A stretch of 64,000 bases of DNA from Planctomycetota bacterium (GCA_016714045.1 JADJNY010000001.1:930001-994000); one strand, 5' to 3'; shown: positions 38,930-49,322, numbered from the stretch's first letter. Notes: generated from the letters alone by a model not told the origin. Program-made: numbers and translations.

Positions 38930-40651
38930 TCAACGTTCGGCGTGGTAGCGGACGAGGCGCACGAGGAGGGCGTGGGGGAGGGTGGGCGACGGAGCGAGCT
39001 CTTGGTCCTCGATCGTGGCTCGGCCTGTGCGCACGAGTGCGTCGAGCAGCGGCGGCACGCCCGGGTCGGGCTCGCCCTTGCGCCACGCCCACGCGCCGAG
39101 GTAGTCCGGCTTGCGCGCGAGGAAGAAGTCGATCCCGACGCCCTTGTCGTGTCCGGGCGAAGCGCGCGTGAGCGGGGCGTCGCGCCGTGCGACCTCGCGG
39201 TCGACGAGGCCGAACTGGTCGTGGATCCAGAGCTCGGTCTCGTACCCGATCGCGCCGATGTTGCCGAGCACGATCGACTCGTTGGGGCGCGTGCAGTAGA
39301 CGAGCGCGCGGCCGAGCGCGCGCCACGCTTCCGCGCGCTCCTTCATCCCGCGCCAAGCGTCGAGCTCGCTCTTCGAGCGCGCTTCGTTCCAACGGAAGTG
39401 GAGCGCCTCGCGCGCGCCGTCGGGGATCGGCACGACGCCGAACGTCGCCGCGACGGAGAGCGCGAGCACGCCGAGCGCGGCGAGTCGGCCGCCGAGCGCG
39501 CGTCCGGCGCCCGCGGCCGCGCGCGCTTCGAACCCGCCGAGGCCCGCGGCGAGCGCGAGCGCGAGGAACGGCGTCGCCGGGACGAGGAACCGGCCGTACG
39601 GCATGAAGTCGCCGCCCGTCCAGACGGAGTACGCGAGCGCGACAGGCGTCATCGCCGCGCCCGCCGCCACCGCGCCGCGCCCGCAGCTGCCGCGGCGTGT
39701 GCCCGCGGCTGCCGCGTCGTGCCCCGCGGCTGCCGCGTCGTGCATCGCTCCCGCGCGCGCCCCCACGACGCCGAGGAGGAGCGCGGCGAGCGCACCCGGC
39801 AGCGTCAGGCACCACGTGAGGACGTACTTCGCGCCGCGCTCGAGCCGCAGCTCGGAAAGGCCCGCCTTGACGCGCGCCGTGTTGGGGAGGAGCTCGCCGA
39901 AGGTCGCATAGCGCCATGCGCCGAGCGCGACGAGCACGAGCGCGAGCACCGCGACCACGACGAGGACGGCGCGCCGCCAGGCCGCGCGCGACTCCGCCGG
40001 CGTCGCGAGGCCCGCGGCGAGCGCGGAGACGAGCGCCCACGCGGCTCCGTCGGCGCGCAAGAGGCTCGCGAGCACGAGCGCCAGGACGGCGCCGACGACG
40101 CGCGGCCGCCCGGGGACGACGACCAGGCGCTCGAAGACGGCGAAGACCGCGAGCGCGAAGGGCAGGGTCTCGAGCCCGCTCGTCGACCACGCCGTGAACG
40201 TCGGCAGCGTCGCGAGGAAGAGCGCGGCGCCCGCGCTCGGCACGAACCCGAGCTTCCAGCGTCGGCTCGCGAGGCGCGCGACGAGCCCGACGAGCGCCGC
40301 GCCGCACGCGATCGACGTCGCGTTCGCGACGAGCGCCGGGTCCATGCCGAGCGCGATCCACGGGCTCGTCCACAGCACCCAGAGCAGGTTCGAGAAGCCC
40401 TCGACGGGCGGCGCCTCCCCGCGGTTGAACGCGAGCCCCGCTCCTTCGGCGAGGTGGCGGGCGTAGCGGAACGAGATGAAGGCGTCGTCGCAGGTGAACG
40501 CGTAGCGCGCCGCGCACGCGAGGAAGACGGGCAGCGCGAGCAGGAACGCGAAGAGGCCGGCGCGCCCGGAGAGGTAGCGCACGGCGCCCGCGGCCGGCCC
40601 CGGATCGGAGCGGAGCGCACGGGGCGCGTTGGACGGGTCGTGGGGGAGCAC
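38930..40651 (-). CDS. Polytopic membrane glycosyltransferase-like protein (GT-C type)
   Basis: A 573-residue protein with about 10-12 membrane helices. The first extracytoplasmic loop contains an acidic motif (CDDAFISFRYARHLAEGAGL) followed by VEGFSNLLWVLWTS, a pattern shared by GT-C proteins such as AftB-type arabinosyltransferases and related unnamed families. The soluble C-terminal part (SIVLGNIGAIGYETELWIHD, then DYLGAWAWRKGEP) is likely periplasmic. It would transfer a sugar from a polyprenyl-phosphate donor. Start GTG 40649-40651 precedes the first helix. A duplicated heptapeptide HDAAAAG (39701-39741) sits in a loop. Confidence 0.72.
   Translation of the reverse strand: MLPHDPSNAPRALRSDPGPAAGAVRYLSGRAGLFAFLLALPVFLACAARYAFTCDDAFISFRYARHLAEGAGLAFNRGEAPPVEGFSNLLWVLWTSPWIALGMDPALVANATSIACGAALVGLVARLASRRWKLGFVPSAGAALFLATLPTFTAWSTSGLETLPFALAVFAVFERLVVVPGRPRVVGAVLALVLASLLRADGAAWALVSALAAGLATPAESRAAWRRAVLVVVAVLALVLVALGAWRYATFGELLPNTARVKAGLSELRLERGAKYVLTWCLTLPGALAALLLGVVGARAGAMHDAAAAGHDAAAAGTRRGSCGRGAVAAGAAMTPVALAYSVWTGGDFMPYGRFLVPATPFLALALAAGLGGFEARAAAGAGRALGGRLAALGVLALSVAATFGVVPIPDGAREALHFRWNEARSKSELDAWRGMKERAEAWRALGRALVYCTRPNESIVLGNIGAIGYETELWIHDQFGLVDREVARRDAPLTRASPGHDKGVGIDFFLARKPDYLGAWAWRKGEPDPGVPPLLDALVRTGRATIEDQELAPSPTLPHALLVRLVRYHAER
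39701..39741. repeat. Direct repeat of about 20 bases inside the GT-C-type gene
   Basis: Bases 39701-39720 and 39721-39741 are copies of the same unit (GCCCGCGGCTGCCGCGTCGT), differing by one inserted C. In the encoded protein they give HDAAAAG twice. This is a recent in-gene duplication in a loop. Confidence 0.7.
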
Positions 40652-40763
40652 GGACGGCGGACCTTCGACGCGACAGCGTAGGCGGCCGCGGGACGCGGAG
40701 CGAGGGCGCGGCGCGACTCCGAGCGCGCGTCGCGCGCGGCGAGGCCCTAGAATCCCGCGACCG

Positions 40764-42996
40764 ATGCCGACCGTCCTGCGCCGCGCGGCCTTCGCGCTCC
40801 TCGTGCTCGGTCTCGCCCTCGTCGCGCACGTCTCCGTGCTCCGGGCGGGGCCGACCGGCCGCGATCTCGGTGTGGTCGCCGCGCTCGACGCGAGCGCCTT
40901 GCCCGCGTCCGCGGCGGAGGAGCTCCCGCCCGCGCCGGCGCCGCTCGCGGCGGCGTCCTTGCGCGCGCTCCTCTCGGCGCCGGGCGTGCTCGGCGCGCCG
41001 CTCGCAGCGGACAACGTGCACCTCGCGAACCTGGCGCTCGTCCTGGTGCTCGCGCTCGGCGCCGGCGCGACGGCGCGGCAGGCGCTCGCTCCGTGGCTCG
41101 GCGCCGACACGGCCGCGTGGTGCGGCGCGGCGACGACGTTGCTCGTCCCGCTCCACCCGCTCGTCGGCGCGGCGGTCGCGAGCTTCGAAGCGCACGGCGT
41201 GCTGCTCGCGTGCGCCCTCGGCGCCGCGGCGACGGGCGTGTTCCTGCGCGCGCGGGAGACGCAGTCGCCCTGGCGGCTCGGCGCGGCGTTCACGCTGCTC
41301 GCCGCGAGCGCCGCGGCGGAGCGCGCCGCCGTCGTGTTCGTGCTCTGGATCACGATCGTCGAGTGGACCTCGACGCGGCGACACCGCCCGGTCGCGGCGC
41401 GCCTGCGCAGCACGGCGACGACGCTCGGCTCCGCGGCGATCGTCGTGGCGCTCGCGTGGGTGGGGCTCGGCGAGCGCGAGGCGTGGGAGCTCGGCCCCGG
41501 CGCACTCGGCGACCTCGCGGCCGGCGCGCTCTTCACCGGCGCGGAGAAGCTCGGCGTGCTGCTGCTCCCCGGCGAGAGCCGCGGCGCCGGCCGCGGCGCG
41601 GCTCGTCGTGCTCGGCGCGCTGCTCCTCGTCGTCGTGCACCCCGCGTTCGTCGCCGCGCGTTCCGCGCCGCGCTCGTGGGGCTGGTTCGCCGCGGCCGCG
41701 TGCCTCGCGGGCGGCGCCGCGCTCGCGCTGCACCCGCGCGTGCGCGTGGAGCCGGGCGAGCTCGCGGGTGCCCACGTGCTCGTGCCGGCCGTCGCGACGC
41801 TGGCGCTCGTGCTCGGCAGCAGCGCGACCGCGGTGGCGGGGACGCGGCGCAAGGTGCTGCCGCTCCTCCTCGCCGTCGCGTGGACGCTGCACGGCCGAGA
41901 GCTGCTCGCGCCGTGGCCGGCGAGCTCGCGCGCGATGGACGCGTTCGTCGGCGAGCTGCGCGCCACGGCCGCGCGCGAGGGTCGATGCGGCGAGCTCTGG
42001 GTCGTCGACGCGCCGCTCGCGGACGACGAGCTCGCGCGCCTCCCGCGCGGGTTCGCGTGGATCCTCCACCCGGGCCTCGGCTCCGCGCGCGCCGCGGCGG
42101 GCGACGCGGCCGTCGAGCTCGCGCGCTCGACGCGCGTGCGCGCGCTCGACGCCGACACGCTGCTCTTCGTCGCGCGCGAGCCCGAGTTCGCGCGCGTCCG
42201 CGCGCAAGGCCTCGTGCTCTCGCTTCCGCCGGGGTTCGCCGCGCGCGCGCCCGAGGACGGCGCCGGGAAAGACCCGCCCGCGGACGCGGTCGCCGGTCCC
42301 GCGTCCAGGACCGCGGAGCGTTGGAGCCTGCGCCTCGCGCCCGAGGGCGCGGCGCCCGCCGAGCGCATCTGGCGCCGCGACGGCCGTTCGGAGGAGCTCG
42401 ACTGCGAGCCGCTCACGGTGCGCGCGGTGCGCGCGAACGCGCTGAGCGGGGCGTCGACGGCCGAAGCGCCGCGCCTCGCGTGGCGCGCGCGCGACGAGCG
42501 GCTCGACGGCGGGCGCGCGGTCGGCGTCTGGATCGAGGGCGAGAGCGGCGCGCAGGCGTGGTTCGACCTGGCCGTCGAACCGCGCTGGCTCTTCGGCCGC
42601 CGCATCGCGCGCGTGCAGCTCGAGGGCGAGCTGCGGCGCATCCTGAGCGCGGAGCTGCTGGCCGACGTGCCCGCTCCGCGCGCGGCCGCCTTCGAGCCCG
42701 AGACGCGCGGCGACGATTGGTTGCTCGCACGGCCGGAGGGGCCGCTGCCGCGACCGCTGCGCGGCGACGCGGCGTGGTCGCTCGTGCTGCTCGACCCGGC
42801 GGGGCTCGCGAGCGCGCGCGTCCCGCTCGAACCGTCCAACGACGGCCGGCTCCGCGCGCGCTCCGCGGCCGCGGCGGCGCGGCGCCTCGCGCCGACGGAC
42901 GCCGAACTCGTCTGGGCGCTGGAGTACCGCGCGGGCGGCGTTACGCTCGTGCGCCTCGCCGGCCGCCGCGCTTTCGTCCGCGGGCGCGCCGGCTGA
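40764..42996 (+). CDS. Large membrane protein of unknown function, frame break
   Basis: The gene starts at ATG 40764. The first frame gives at least six hydrophobic helices, with LLVPLHPLVGAAVASFEAHG, slightly like the HPL segment of TMTC/O-mannosyltransferase-type proteins. At about 41574-41605 the hydrophobic pattern continues in another frame (LVVLGALLLVVVHPAFVAAR) and runs to 42996 with further helices and a soluble domain of about 350 residues (ELWVVDAPLADDELARLPRG ... SWSLVLLDPAG-like strands). The span is one base over a multiple of three. I do not recognise the family. It may work with the divergent GT-C protein 112 bases away, but this is only context. Six bases separate it from queF. 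Confidence 0.6.
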
Positions 42997-43002
42997 CCCC
43001 GC

Positions 43003-43353
43003 ATGACCACCCGCCCCACGCCGACGCTCGAGTCGTTCGCGAACCCCCGTCCCGGCCGCGCCTACGAAGTCCGCTTCGAGTGCCCGGAGTTCACCTGCCT
43101 CTGCCCCAAGACGGGGCAGCCCGACTTCGCGACGCTGCGGATCCGGTACGTTCCGGCGGAGCGTTGCGTCGAGCTCAAGAGCCTGAAACTCTACCTCTGG
43201 TCCTTCCGCGACGCGGGGCACTTCCACGAGGCCGTCACGAATCGCATCCTCGACGACCTCGTGGCGGCCGTGGCGCCGCAGCAGATGGTGGTCGAGGGCG
43301 ATTTCTACGTGCGCGGCGGGATCCGCACCGTCGTCGAGGCCCGCTACCCGTAG
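43003..43353 (+). CDS. queF: NADPH-dependent 7-cyano-7-deazaguanine reductase (short, YkvM-type QueF)
   Basis: A 116-residue T-fold enzyme reducing preQ0 to preQ1 in queuosine synthesis. It has the nucleophile loop [12 protein letters not shown], where Cys34 and Asp41 keep the 7-residue spacing of the B. subtilis Cys55/Asp62 pair. The QueF signature follows as [20 protein letters not shown], with the substrate-binding His-Glu. Length is typical of type I QueF. No other queuosine genes are in the window. It is probably co-transcribed with the upstream membrane protein (6-base gap). Confidence 0.95.
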   Translation: MTTRPTPTLESFANPRPGRAYEVRFECPEFTCLCPKTGQPDFATLRIRYVPAERCVELKSLKLYLWSFRDAGHFHEAVTNRILDDLVAAVAPQQMVVEGDFYVRGGIRTVVEARYP

Positions 43354-43363
43354 CGCGCCCTCC

Positions 43364-43402
43364 GCGCGGCGGCGTCCGAACCGTCGTCGAGGTCCGTTAC
43401 CC
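43364..43402 (+). repeat. Degenerate tail duplication of queF
   Basis: These 39 bases match queF bases 43311-43349 at 34 of 39 positions. Read in the matching phase they encode GGVRTVVEVRYPG against [12 protein letters not shown] of queF. It lies 11 bases after the queF stop, so it looks like a partial tandem copy that is now non-coding. Confidence 0.65.
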
Positions 43403-43417
43403 AGGGCGTTTCCCTGG
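43401..43417 (+). promoter_or_regulatory. Hairpin just upstream of the propeller/cytochrome gene
   Basis: CCAGGG (43401-43406) pairs with CCCTGG (43412-43417) over a 5-base loop. It ends about 9 bases before the ribosome-binding site GAGAGGAAG and ATG 43433. It may terminate queF transcription weakly or affect the start of the next gene. Confidence 0.35.
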
Positions 43418-43432
43418 TAGATTGAGAGGAAG

Positions 43433-46400
43433 ATGTCCCGGCCCTTCCTCTTCGCCCCGGCGCTCGTCCTCGCGCTCTTCGCGGCTCCCGCCGCGGCCCA
43501 AGCGCCCGCGCAGCCCGTTCCGCACTCGCCCGTGCCGTTCGACGACGCGTTCGGGCGCGCGCTCGATTTCGACACGTCGGCGCTCGATCCCCTGTGCCTC
43601 TCGCAGGACCAGAGCCGTCTCTACGCGATCAATGCGTCGGGCGCTCGGCTCGCCATCTTCGACACGGCGACGTTCCAGCGCGTGGGGGAGATCGCGATCG
43701 GGCTCGGGGCCGCCTCCGTCGCGCGCCGGCCGGGCACGGACGAGCTGTGGGTCGTCGACCGCGTCGCCTCGTGCGTCGGCATCGTCGATCCGGCGCTCGG
43801 CGCGATCGTGCGCACGATCCGCGTCGGCGCCGAGCCGCACGGCATCGCGTTCGACGCGGCCGGCGAGCGCGCGTGGGTGACGTGCTCCGCGGGCGAGCGC
43901 GTCGACGTCCTGCGCACCGCGGACTACTCGCTCGCGCGCTCGCTCCGGATCCAGGCCGAGAGCCCGCGCGGTATCGCGTACGCGAACGGGCTCGCGTGGT
44001 GCGCGCCGTTGCTCTCGGGCAACAACACCGCCCCGCGCGGCACGGCGGCGAATCCGAACGACGTGCGCACCGTCGAGAGCGTCGCCGGGGCCGGGCTCCA
44101 ACCGCTGCCGGACCGCGATCTCTTCCTCGTGCGCCCGGGTGCTCAGCCGCACCTGGATCGCGTCGACGCCTCCGCGACGCAGTCGGGGCTCGGCACGATC
44201 CTCTTCGACGTCGTCGCCCGTCCGGGCACGGACGAGCTCTGGATCCCGAACACCGACGCGCTGAACGCGGTCCACAACGGCGAGCGCGACTTCGTCGACG
44301 GCCAGGTCGTCCGGAACCGCATCACGATCGCGGACGCGCTCGGCGGCGCGTCGCGCGTCGTCGACCTCGACGCGATCGCGCCCGCCGGCGTCCGGTGCGC
44401 GCAGCCGACGGGCCTCGACTTCGACCCCGTGCGTCCGCGCGCCTACGTTTGCAGCTACGGCAGCGACCTCGTCCTCGTGCTGCGGATCGGCTCGACCGGG
44501 CGTGTTTCGTGGGAGGGCGTCGTGCGGATCCCGGCGAAGCAGAGCTACCCGCGCGGCAGCGGTCCGCGCACGTGCCTCGTCGATCCGCAGGGGCAGTGGC
44601 TCTACGTCTACCTCCAGCAGGACAAGGCGGTCGCGCGCATCGACCTCACGGCGCTGCCGACGACCGCGGGGTTCGACGTGACGGTCGGGCCTGGCGCGAA
44701 CCTCGGCTTCGAGCTGCTCTCCGGCGCCGAGCGCCTCGGGCGCCACCTGTTCAACGATGCGAACCTCTCCAAGTCGAAGACGTCGTCCTGCGCGTCGTGC
44801 CACGTGGACGGCCACACGGACGGTCTCGCGTGGGAGCTCTCGCACTACCTCGACCCGCAGGGGACGGCGCGCGATCTCCTCGACTTCGAGTTCGACGTGA
44901 AGGGGCCGCTCGTGACGCAGTCGATGCGCCGGCTCGAGGAGACGGGGCCCTACCACTGGCGCGGCGAGCGGCGCCGGCTCGAAGAGTTCAACGCCTCGTT
45001 CGGCGCGCTGCTCGGTCACGAGGTCGCGGGCGTGCCCGGCGACATCGGCGGCGACTTCCAGTACTTGAAGCACTACGTGAACCGGCTCGCGCACCTCCCG
45101 AACCCGCGGCAGCGCCCCGATCGCTCGCTGACGCCGGAACAGGAGCGCGGCGCCCGCGTCTTCCAGGAGAAGCCGGTGCTGAACGGTCTCGCGTGCGCGG
45201 ACTGCCACGTGCTCCCGCTCGGCACTTCGGGCGAGGTCCTCGCCGAGACGGCGCCGGGTGTGCTCCGCTCCGCGGACGTGCCGGCCCTGCGCGGCGTCGG
45301 GGACAAGGTCTCGCCGCCGTGGACGATCGGCGGCAGCTTCGGCGAGCGCACCGAGCTCGGAGTCGGATTCACGCACGCGGGGGCCTTCGCGACGTTGCAC
45401 GGCGCCGCGATCGGCGCGGACGCGAGCGGCCAGCCGCGCTTCGCGCTGACGGCGCAGGAGGCGCTCGACGTCGAGGCGTTCCTGCTCGCGTTCGACACCG
45501 GGATTGCGCCCGCCGCCGCGTGGCAGGCGACCGCGCACGCCGCGAACGCCGCGGCGGTCGAGGCGGCCGAGCTCGCCTTCCTGATGGAGGAGGCGCGGCG
45601 CGGCCGGTGCGACCTCGTCGCGCTGCGCACGCCGACGGCGCTCCCGACGGGCGGCTTCCAGCTGCTCGCGGCGGAGTTCGAGCCCGCGACCGGCCACTTC
45701 CTGCCCGCGTCTCAGCTCCAGCCGTTCCTGACGCCGCACCAGCTCGTGCTCGAGGCGCAGGCGGGGCGCCCCGTGACCTTCCTCGGCGTGCCGCGCGGGA
45801 CGGGCCTCTGGCTCGCGCGCGACCGCGACCTGGACGGGCTCTACGACCTCGACGAGGCGGCGCTCGGGCTGAACGACGAGTTCGGCAACGCGGACCTCGA
45901 CGCGTTCCCGGACGGCTACGAAGTGCGCTGGGGACTCGACCCGCACGTGTTCACGCCGACGTCGGCGTGCCCCGACGTGCAGGCGCCGCGGCTCGCGCGG
46001 CCCGTGCAGCTCGTCTATGCGACGACGAACACCCTGAAGTTCGAGTTCGAGACGGACGAGGTCTGCCAGGTGCTCGTCGCGTTCAACGGCCAGTACCCCG
46101 TGCAGCGCCTGCCCCTCGCCGCGCACAAGGACACGCGCTTCTCCGTCGTGCTGAACGACCTCGAGCCCGACACGGACTACGTCCTCGACCTGACACTCAA
46201 GGACCCCAAGGGGAACGTGTTCGTCGATCACAGCGCCCGGTTCCGCACGCGCGCGCGCCTCGTGGCCGACCCCGCGTGCATCGGCGCCATCGATCTCACG
46301 GTCGCGCAGCCCGCTGCCGGGCCGACCGCGCAGATCGTGGTCGACCTCCTCCGCGGCGGCGCCCCGGCGAACGCCGGCTACGTCGTGCGCGGCTCGCTGT

Positions 46401-46621
46401 ACTACCAGCGCTCGGACGGCTCGCTGCAGATGGTCCACGAGGACATCCTGCACACGTCCGACACGGGCGGCCGGGCCGTGTTCCGCATCGCGCTCGGCGG
46501 GCTCACCGGCGTCGGCGGCGGGGCGCTTCTCTTCGTCGTCCACGACGTGACGGCGCCCCCGGGCGCCACTGCGTACGTGCGCGCGTACGACCAGGCCACG
46601 ACGGCGAGCCTCGCGTACTGA
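43433..46621 (+). CDS. Secreted YVTN-type beta-propeller / di-heme cytochrome c protein
   Basis: A 1062-residue exported protein. After the signal peptide (LFAPALVLALFAAPAAAQ) come propeller repeats (LDPLCLSQDQSRLYAINASG, SVARRPGTDELWVVDRVASC, PHGIAFDAAGERAWVTCSAG) to about residue 420. A cytochrome c part has two heme motifs, CASCH and CADCH, with DGHTDGLAWELSHYLDP and a MauG-like layout. A Ca-binding thrombospondin-like segment (RDRDLDGLYDLDEAALGL) and a fibronectin-like domain (LKFEFETDEVCQVLVAFNG ... TDYVLDLTLKDP) follow, then a final beta-rich domain. It probably carries out an extracytoplasmic redox reaction; the substrate is unknown. GAGAGGAAG precedes the ATG. Confidence 0.8.
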   Translation: MSRPFLFAPALVLALFAAPAAAQAPAQPVPHSPVPFDDAFGRALDFDTSALDPLCLSQDQSRLYAINASGARLAIFDTATFQRVGEIAIGLGAASVARRPGTDELWVVDRVASCVGIVDPALGAIVRTIRVGAEPHGIAFDAAGERAWVTCSAGERVDVLRTADYSLARSLRIQAESPRGIAYANGLAWCAPLLSGNNTAPRGTAANPNDVRTVESVAGAGLQPLPDRDLFLVRPGAQPHLDRVDASATQSGLGTILFDVVARPGTDELWIPNTDALNAVHNGERDFVDGQVVRNRITIADALGGASRVVDLDAIAPAGVRCAQPTGLDFDPVRPRAYVCSYGSDLVLVLRIGSTGRVSWEGVVRIPAKQSYPRGSGPRTCLVDPQGQWLYVYLQQDKAVARIDLTALPTTAGFDVTVGPGANLGFELLSGAERLGRHLFNDANLSKSKTSSCASCHVDGHTDGLAWELSHYLDPQGTARDLLDFEFDVKGPLVTQSMRRLEETGPYHWRGERRRLEEFNASFGALLGHEVAGVPGDIGGDFQYLKHYVNRLAHLPNPRQRPDRSLTPEQERGARVFQEKPVLNGLACADCHVLPLGTSGEVLAETAPGVLRSADVPALRGVGDKVSPPWTIGGSFGERTELGVGFTHAGAFATLHGAAIGADASGQPRFALTAQEALDVEAFLLAFDTGIAPAAAWQATAHAANAAAVEAAELAFLMEEARRGRCDLVALRTPTALPTGGFQLLAAEFEPATGHFLPASQLQPFLTPHQLVLEAQAGRPVTFLGVPRGTGLWLARDRDLDGLYDLDEAALGLNDEFGNADLDAFPDGYEVRWGLDPHVFTPTSACPDVQAPRLARPVQLVYATTNTLKFEFETDEVCQVLVAFNGQYPVQRLPLAAHKDTRFSVVLNDLEPDTDYVLDLTLKDPKGNVFVDHSARFRTRARLVADPACIGAIDLTVAQPAAGPTAQIVVDLLRGGAPANAGYVVRGSLYYQRSDGSLQMVHEDILHTSDTGGRAVFRIALGGLTGVGGGALLFVVHDVTAPPGATAYVRAYDQATTASLAY

Positions 46622-46633
46622 CGAGCTCGCGGA

Positions 46634-47739
46634 TCAGGCGCCGCGCTGCGCTTCCGCGCGCAGTTTCGCGTAGCCCGGCTTGATGCGGTCGAAGATGATC
46701 GCGATGCGTTCGTCGTAGTGCGCGAACGCGGACTTCATGCCGTTGATCGTGATCTTCTCGAGCTGGTCGAGCGAGCACCCGAAGTGCTCGACGGCGAGCA
46801 TCAACTCGTCCGTCATCGTCGTGCGGCTCATCAATCGGTTGTCCGTGTTCAACGTGACGCGGTAGCCCTTCGCCATGTAGTGGGGGAAGGGGTGCTGCGC
46901 GAGCGAGGGCGTGGCGCCCGTGTGGACGTTCGACGAGAGGCAGATCTCGATCGGGATCCTGTGGTCGAGCACGTACTGCGCGAGCGGACCGAGGCGGATC
47001 ACCTCGTTGCCGTACAGCACCATGTCCTCGATCAAGCGCGTGCCGTGCCCGATGCGGTGCGCGCCGCAGTACTGCAGCGCTTGCCAGATGCTCTCGGGGC
47101 CGAAGCTCTCGCCCGCGTGGATCGTGATCGCGAAGTTCATGCGCTTCACGAGCTGGAACGCGTCGATGTGGTGCTTCGCGGGGTGCCCGCTTCTTCGCCC
47201 GCGAGGTCGAAGCCGACCACGCCGTGGTCGCGCCACGCGACCGCGAGCTCCGCCATCTGATAGGAGAGCATCGACGAGAGGTTGCGCATCGCGCAGACGA
47301 TGACGCCGACCTTGACCTTGTGGTCTTCCTCGCCGCGGCGCAGGCCCTTCATCACCGCCGTCATCACGCCGTCGAGGCCGAGGCCCTGCTGCGTGTGGAA
47401 GTGCGGCGCGAAGCGCACCTCCGCGTAGACCACGTTGTCCTTCGCCATGTCCTCGCAGAACTCGAATGCGACGCGCTCGATCGCCTCCGCGGTCTGCATC
47501 AGCGCGATCGTGTGCCGGAACCCCTCGAGGTACTGCGCGAGGCTCCCGCGCGCGGCGCCCGCGGCGAACCAGTCCGCGAGCTTCGCGGGGTCGCTCTCGG
47601 GGAGCTCGCGGTAGCCGGCTGCGGCGGCGAGCTCGAGCACCGTCGTCGGACGCAGGCCGCCGTCCAGGTGTTCGTGCAGGAGGACCTTCGGGGCGCGGCG
47701 GACGAGGTCGCGTGTGGGGCGGGCGGTCGAGGGCTGCAT
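46634..47739 (-). CDS. add: Adenosine deaminase, interrupted by a 1-base frame break
   Basis: A zinc hydrolase converting adenosine to inosine. It starts at ATG 47737-47739. The N-terminal metal motif is LLHEHLDGGLRP. The frame breaks at about 47185-47192 in GAAGCGGGC (coding strand); one more G restores GEEAGHPAKHHIDAF. The second half has the catalytic segment ITIHAGESFG, CLSSNVHTGA and the metal Asp region VTLNTDNRLMSR, where LNTDN replaces the more common LNTDDP. The span of 1106 bases is one short of a multiple of three. All catalytic parts are kept, so a sequence error in a G run is more likely than decay. Confidence 0.88.
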
Positions 47740-47849
47740 GGCGAGACTCTAGTCGAGGCCCGGGGCCGCACAACAGCCCGCTCGCGCCGCGGTGGAGCCG
47801 CGCGGGCGTTTCCCGTATCTTCGCCGCCCCCTTTCCGCGAGGAGACCTC

Positions 47850-49322
47850 GTGACCGACACCGTCCGCGTCCGTTTCGCCCCCAGCCCCACCGGCCGGCTC
47901 CACATCGGAGGCGCGCGCACCGCGCTCTTCAACTGGGCCTACGCCCGCCGCCACCGCGGGACGTTCCTCCTTCGCATCGAGGACACCGACCCCGAGCGCT
48001 CGACGAAGGAGTACGAGCGCGCGATCCTCGAGGGACTGCGCTGGCTGGGGCTGGATTGGGACGAGGGTCCGGACGTCGGCGGGCCGTACGCGCCCTACCA
48101 CCAGGCGCAGCGGATCGAGCGGCACCGCGTCGCCGCGCAGGCGATGCTCGCGCGGGGCGAGGCGTACCGCTGCTTCTGCTCGCACGAACGGCTCGATGCC
48201 ATGCGCGCGGAGCAGGAGGCCGAGCACCAGGCGTCCGCGTACGACAAGCGCTGCCGTTCGATCCCGCAGGCCGAGGCCGAGCGGCGCGCGGCCGCGGGCG
48301 AGAGCTTCGTCGTGCGCTTCAAGGTGCCCGAGGGGAAGACGTCCCTCGTCGACCACGTGCGCGGCGACGTGACTTTCGAGAACAAGGAGGTGGACGACTG
48401 GATCATGGTCCGGTCGGACGGCAACCCGACGTACAACTTCGTCGTCGTGTGCGACGACGTGGACATGAAGATCACGCACGTGTTCCGCGGCGAGGAGCAC
48501 CTGATCAACACGCCCAAGCAAGTGCTGCTCTACAAGGCGATGGGGGCGAAGCCGCCCGAGTTCGGGCACCTGCCGCTGATGCTCGGCACCGACCGCAAGA
48601 AGTTGAGCAAGCGCACGGGCGACACCGCGCTGCAGGACTACCAGGAGAAGGGCTACCCGAAGGACGCGGTGGTCAACTTCCTTTGCCTGCAGGGCTGGGC
48701 GCTGAACGGGACGCAGGAGATCTTCTCGCTCGACGAGCTCGTCAAGCACTTCGACATCAACGACGTGTCGAAGGCCGGCGCCGTGTTCGACATCGACAAG
48801 TTTCGCTGGCTCGCGGGCGAGTACCTGCGCAAGGAACCGATCGACGTGCTCGTCGACCACTGCGTGCCGTTCGCGATCCAGGCCGGCCTCTTGCGCGCGG
48901 ACGAGGTCCCGTCGAAGCGCGCGTGGCTCGCCTCGTTGCTCGCGGCGGAGAAGGAGCGCATGCACGTCTACTCCAACTTCCCGGCGCGCATCGCGTACCT
49001 CTTCGCGAAGGACGACGAGCTCCCGTACGACGCGGACGCCGAGGCGAACGCGAAGAAGCACGCGGGGCGCGTCGCGCTCCTCGGCGACTTCCAGGCGTGG
49101 CTCGCGCCGAAGCTCGCCGCGGGCGAGCCGTCCGCCGCGCTGAAGGACGGGATGAAGGCGTGGCTCTCCGAGCGCAAGGCGAAGATGCCGGAGCTCCTCC
49201 AGCCCTTGCGCTGCGCGCTCTCCGGTCGCGCCGGTGGTCCAGACTGCTTCGACATGATCGCATGGCTCGGCCCCGAGCGCGCGCTCGCGCGCATCGAGCA
49301 CGCGCGACGGCGCCTCGCCTGA
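47850..49322 (+). CDS. gltX: Glutamyl-tRNA synthetase
   Basis: A 490-residue class I aminoacyl-tRNA synthetase. The HIGH-type motif is SPTGRLHIGGARTALFNW and the KMSKS-type motif is GTDRKKLSKR. The catalytic core also shows LRIEDTDPERST and NPTYNFVVVCDDVDM. The anticodon-binding part is complete. Start GTG 47850 has GGAG (47841-47844) six bases upstream and gives TDTVRVRFAPSPTG. It could charge tRNA-Glu only, or tRNA-Gln as well if the organism uses the amidotransferase route; the window does not tell. Confidence 0.96.
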   Translation: MTDTVRVRFAPSPTGRLHIGGARTALFNWAYARRHRGTFLLRIEDTDPERSTKEYERAILEGLRWLGLDWDEGPDVGGPYAPYHQAQRIERHRVAAQAMLARGEAYRCFCSHERLDAMRAEQEAEHQASAYDKRCRSIPQAEAERRAAAGESFVVRFKVPEGKTSLVDHVRGDVTFENKEVDDWIMVRSDGNPTYNFVVVCDDVDMKITHVFRGEEHLINTPKQVLLYKAMGAKPPEFGHLPLMLGTDRKKLSKRTGDTALQDYQEKGYPKDAVVNFLCLQGWALNGTQEIFSLDELVKHFDINDVSKAGAVFDIDKFRWLAGEYLRKEPIDVLVDHCVPFAIQAGLLRADEVPSKRAWLASLLAAEKERMHVYSNFPARIAYLFAKDDELPYDADAEANAKKHAGRVALLGDFQAWLAPKLAAGEPSAALKDGMKAWLSERKAKMPELLQPLRCALSGRAGGPDCFDMIAWLGPERALARIEHARRRLA

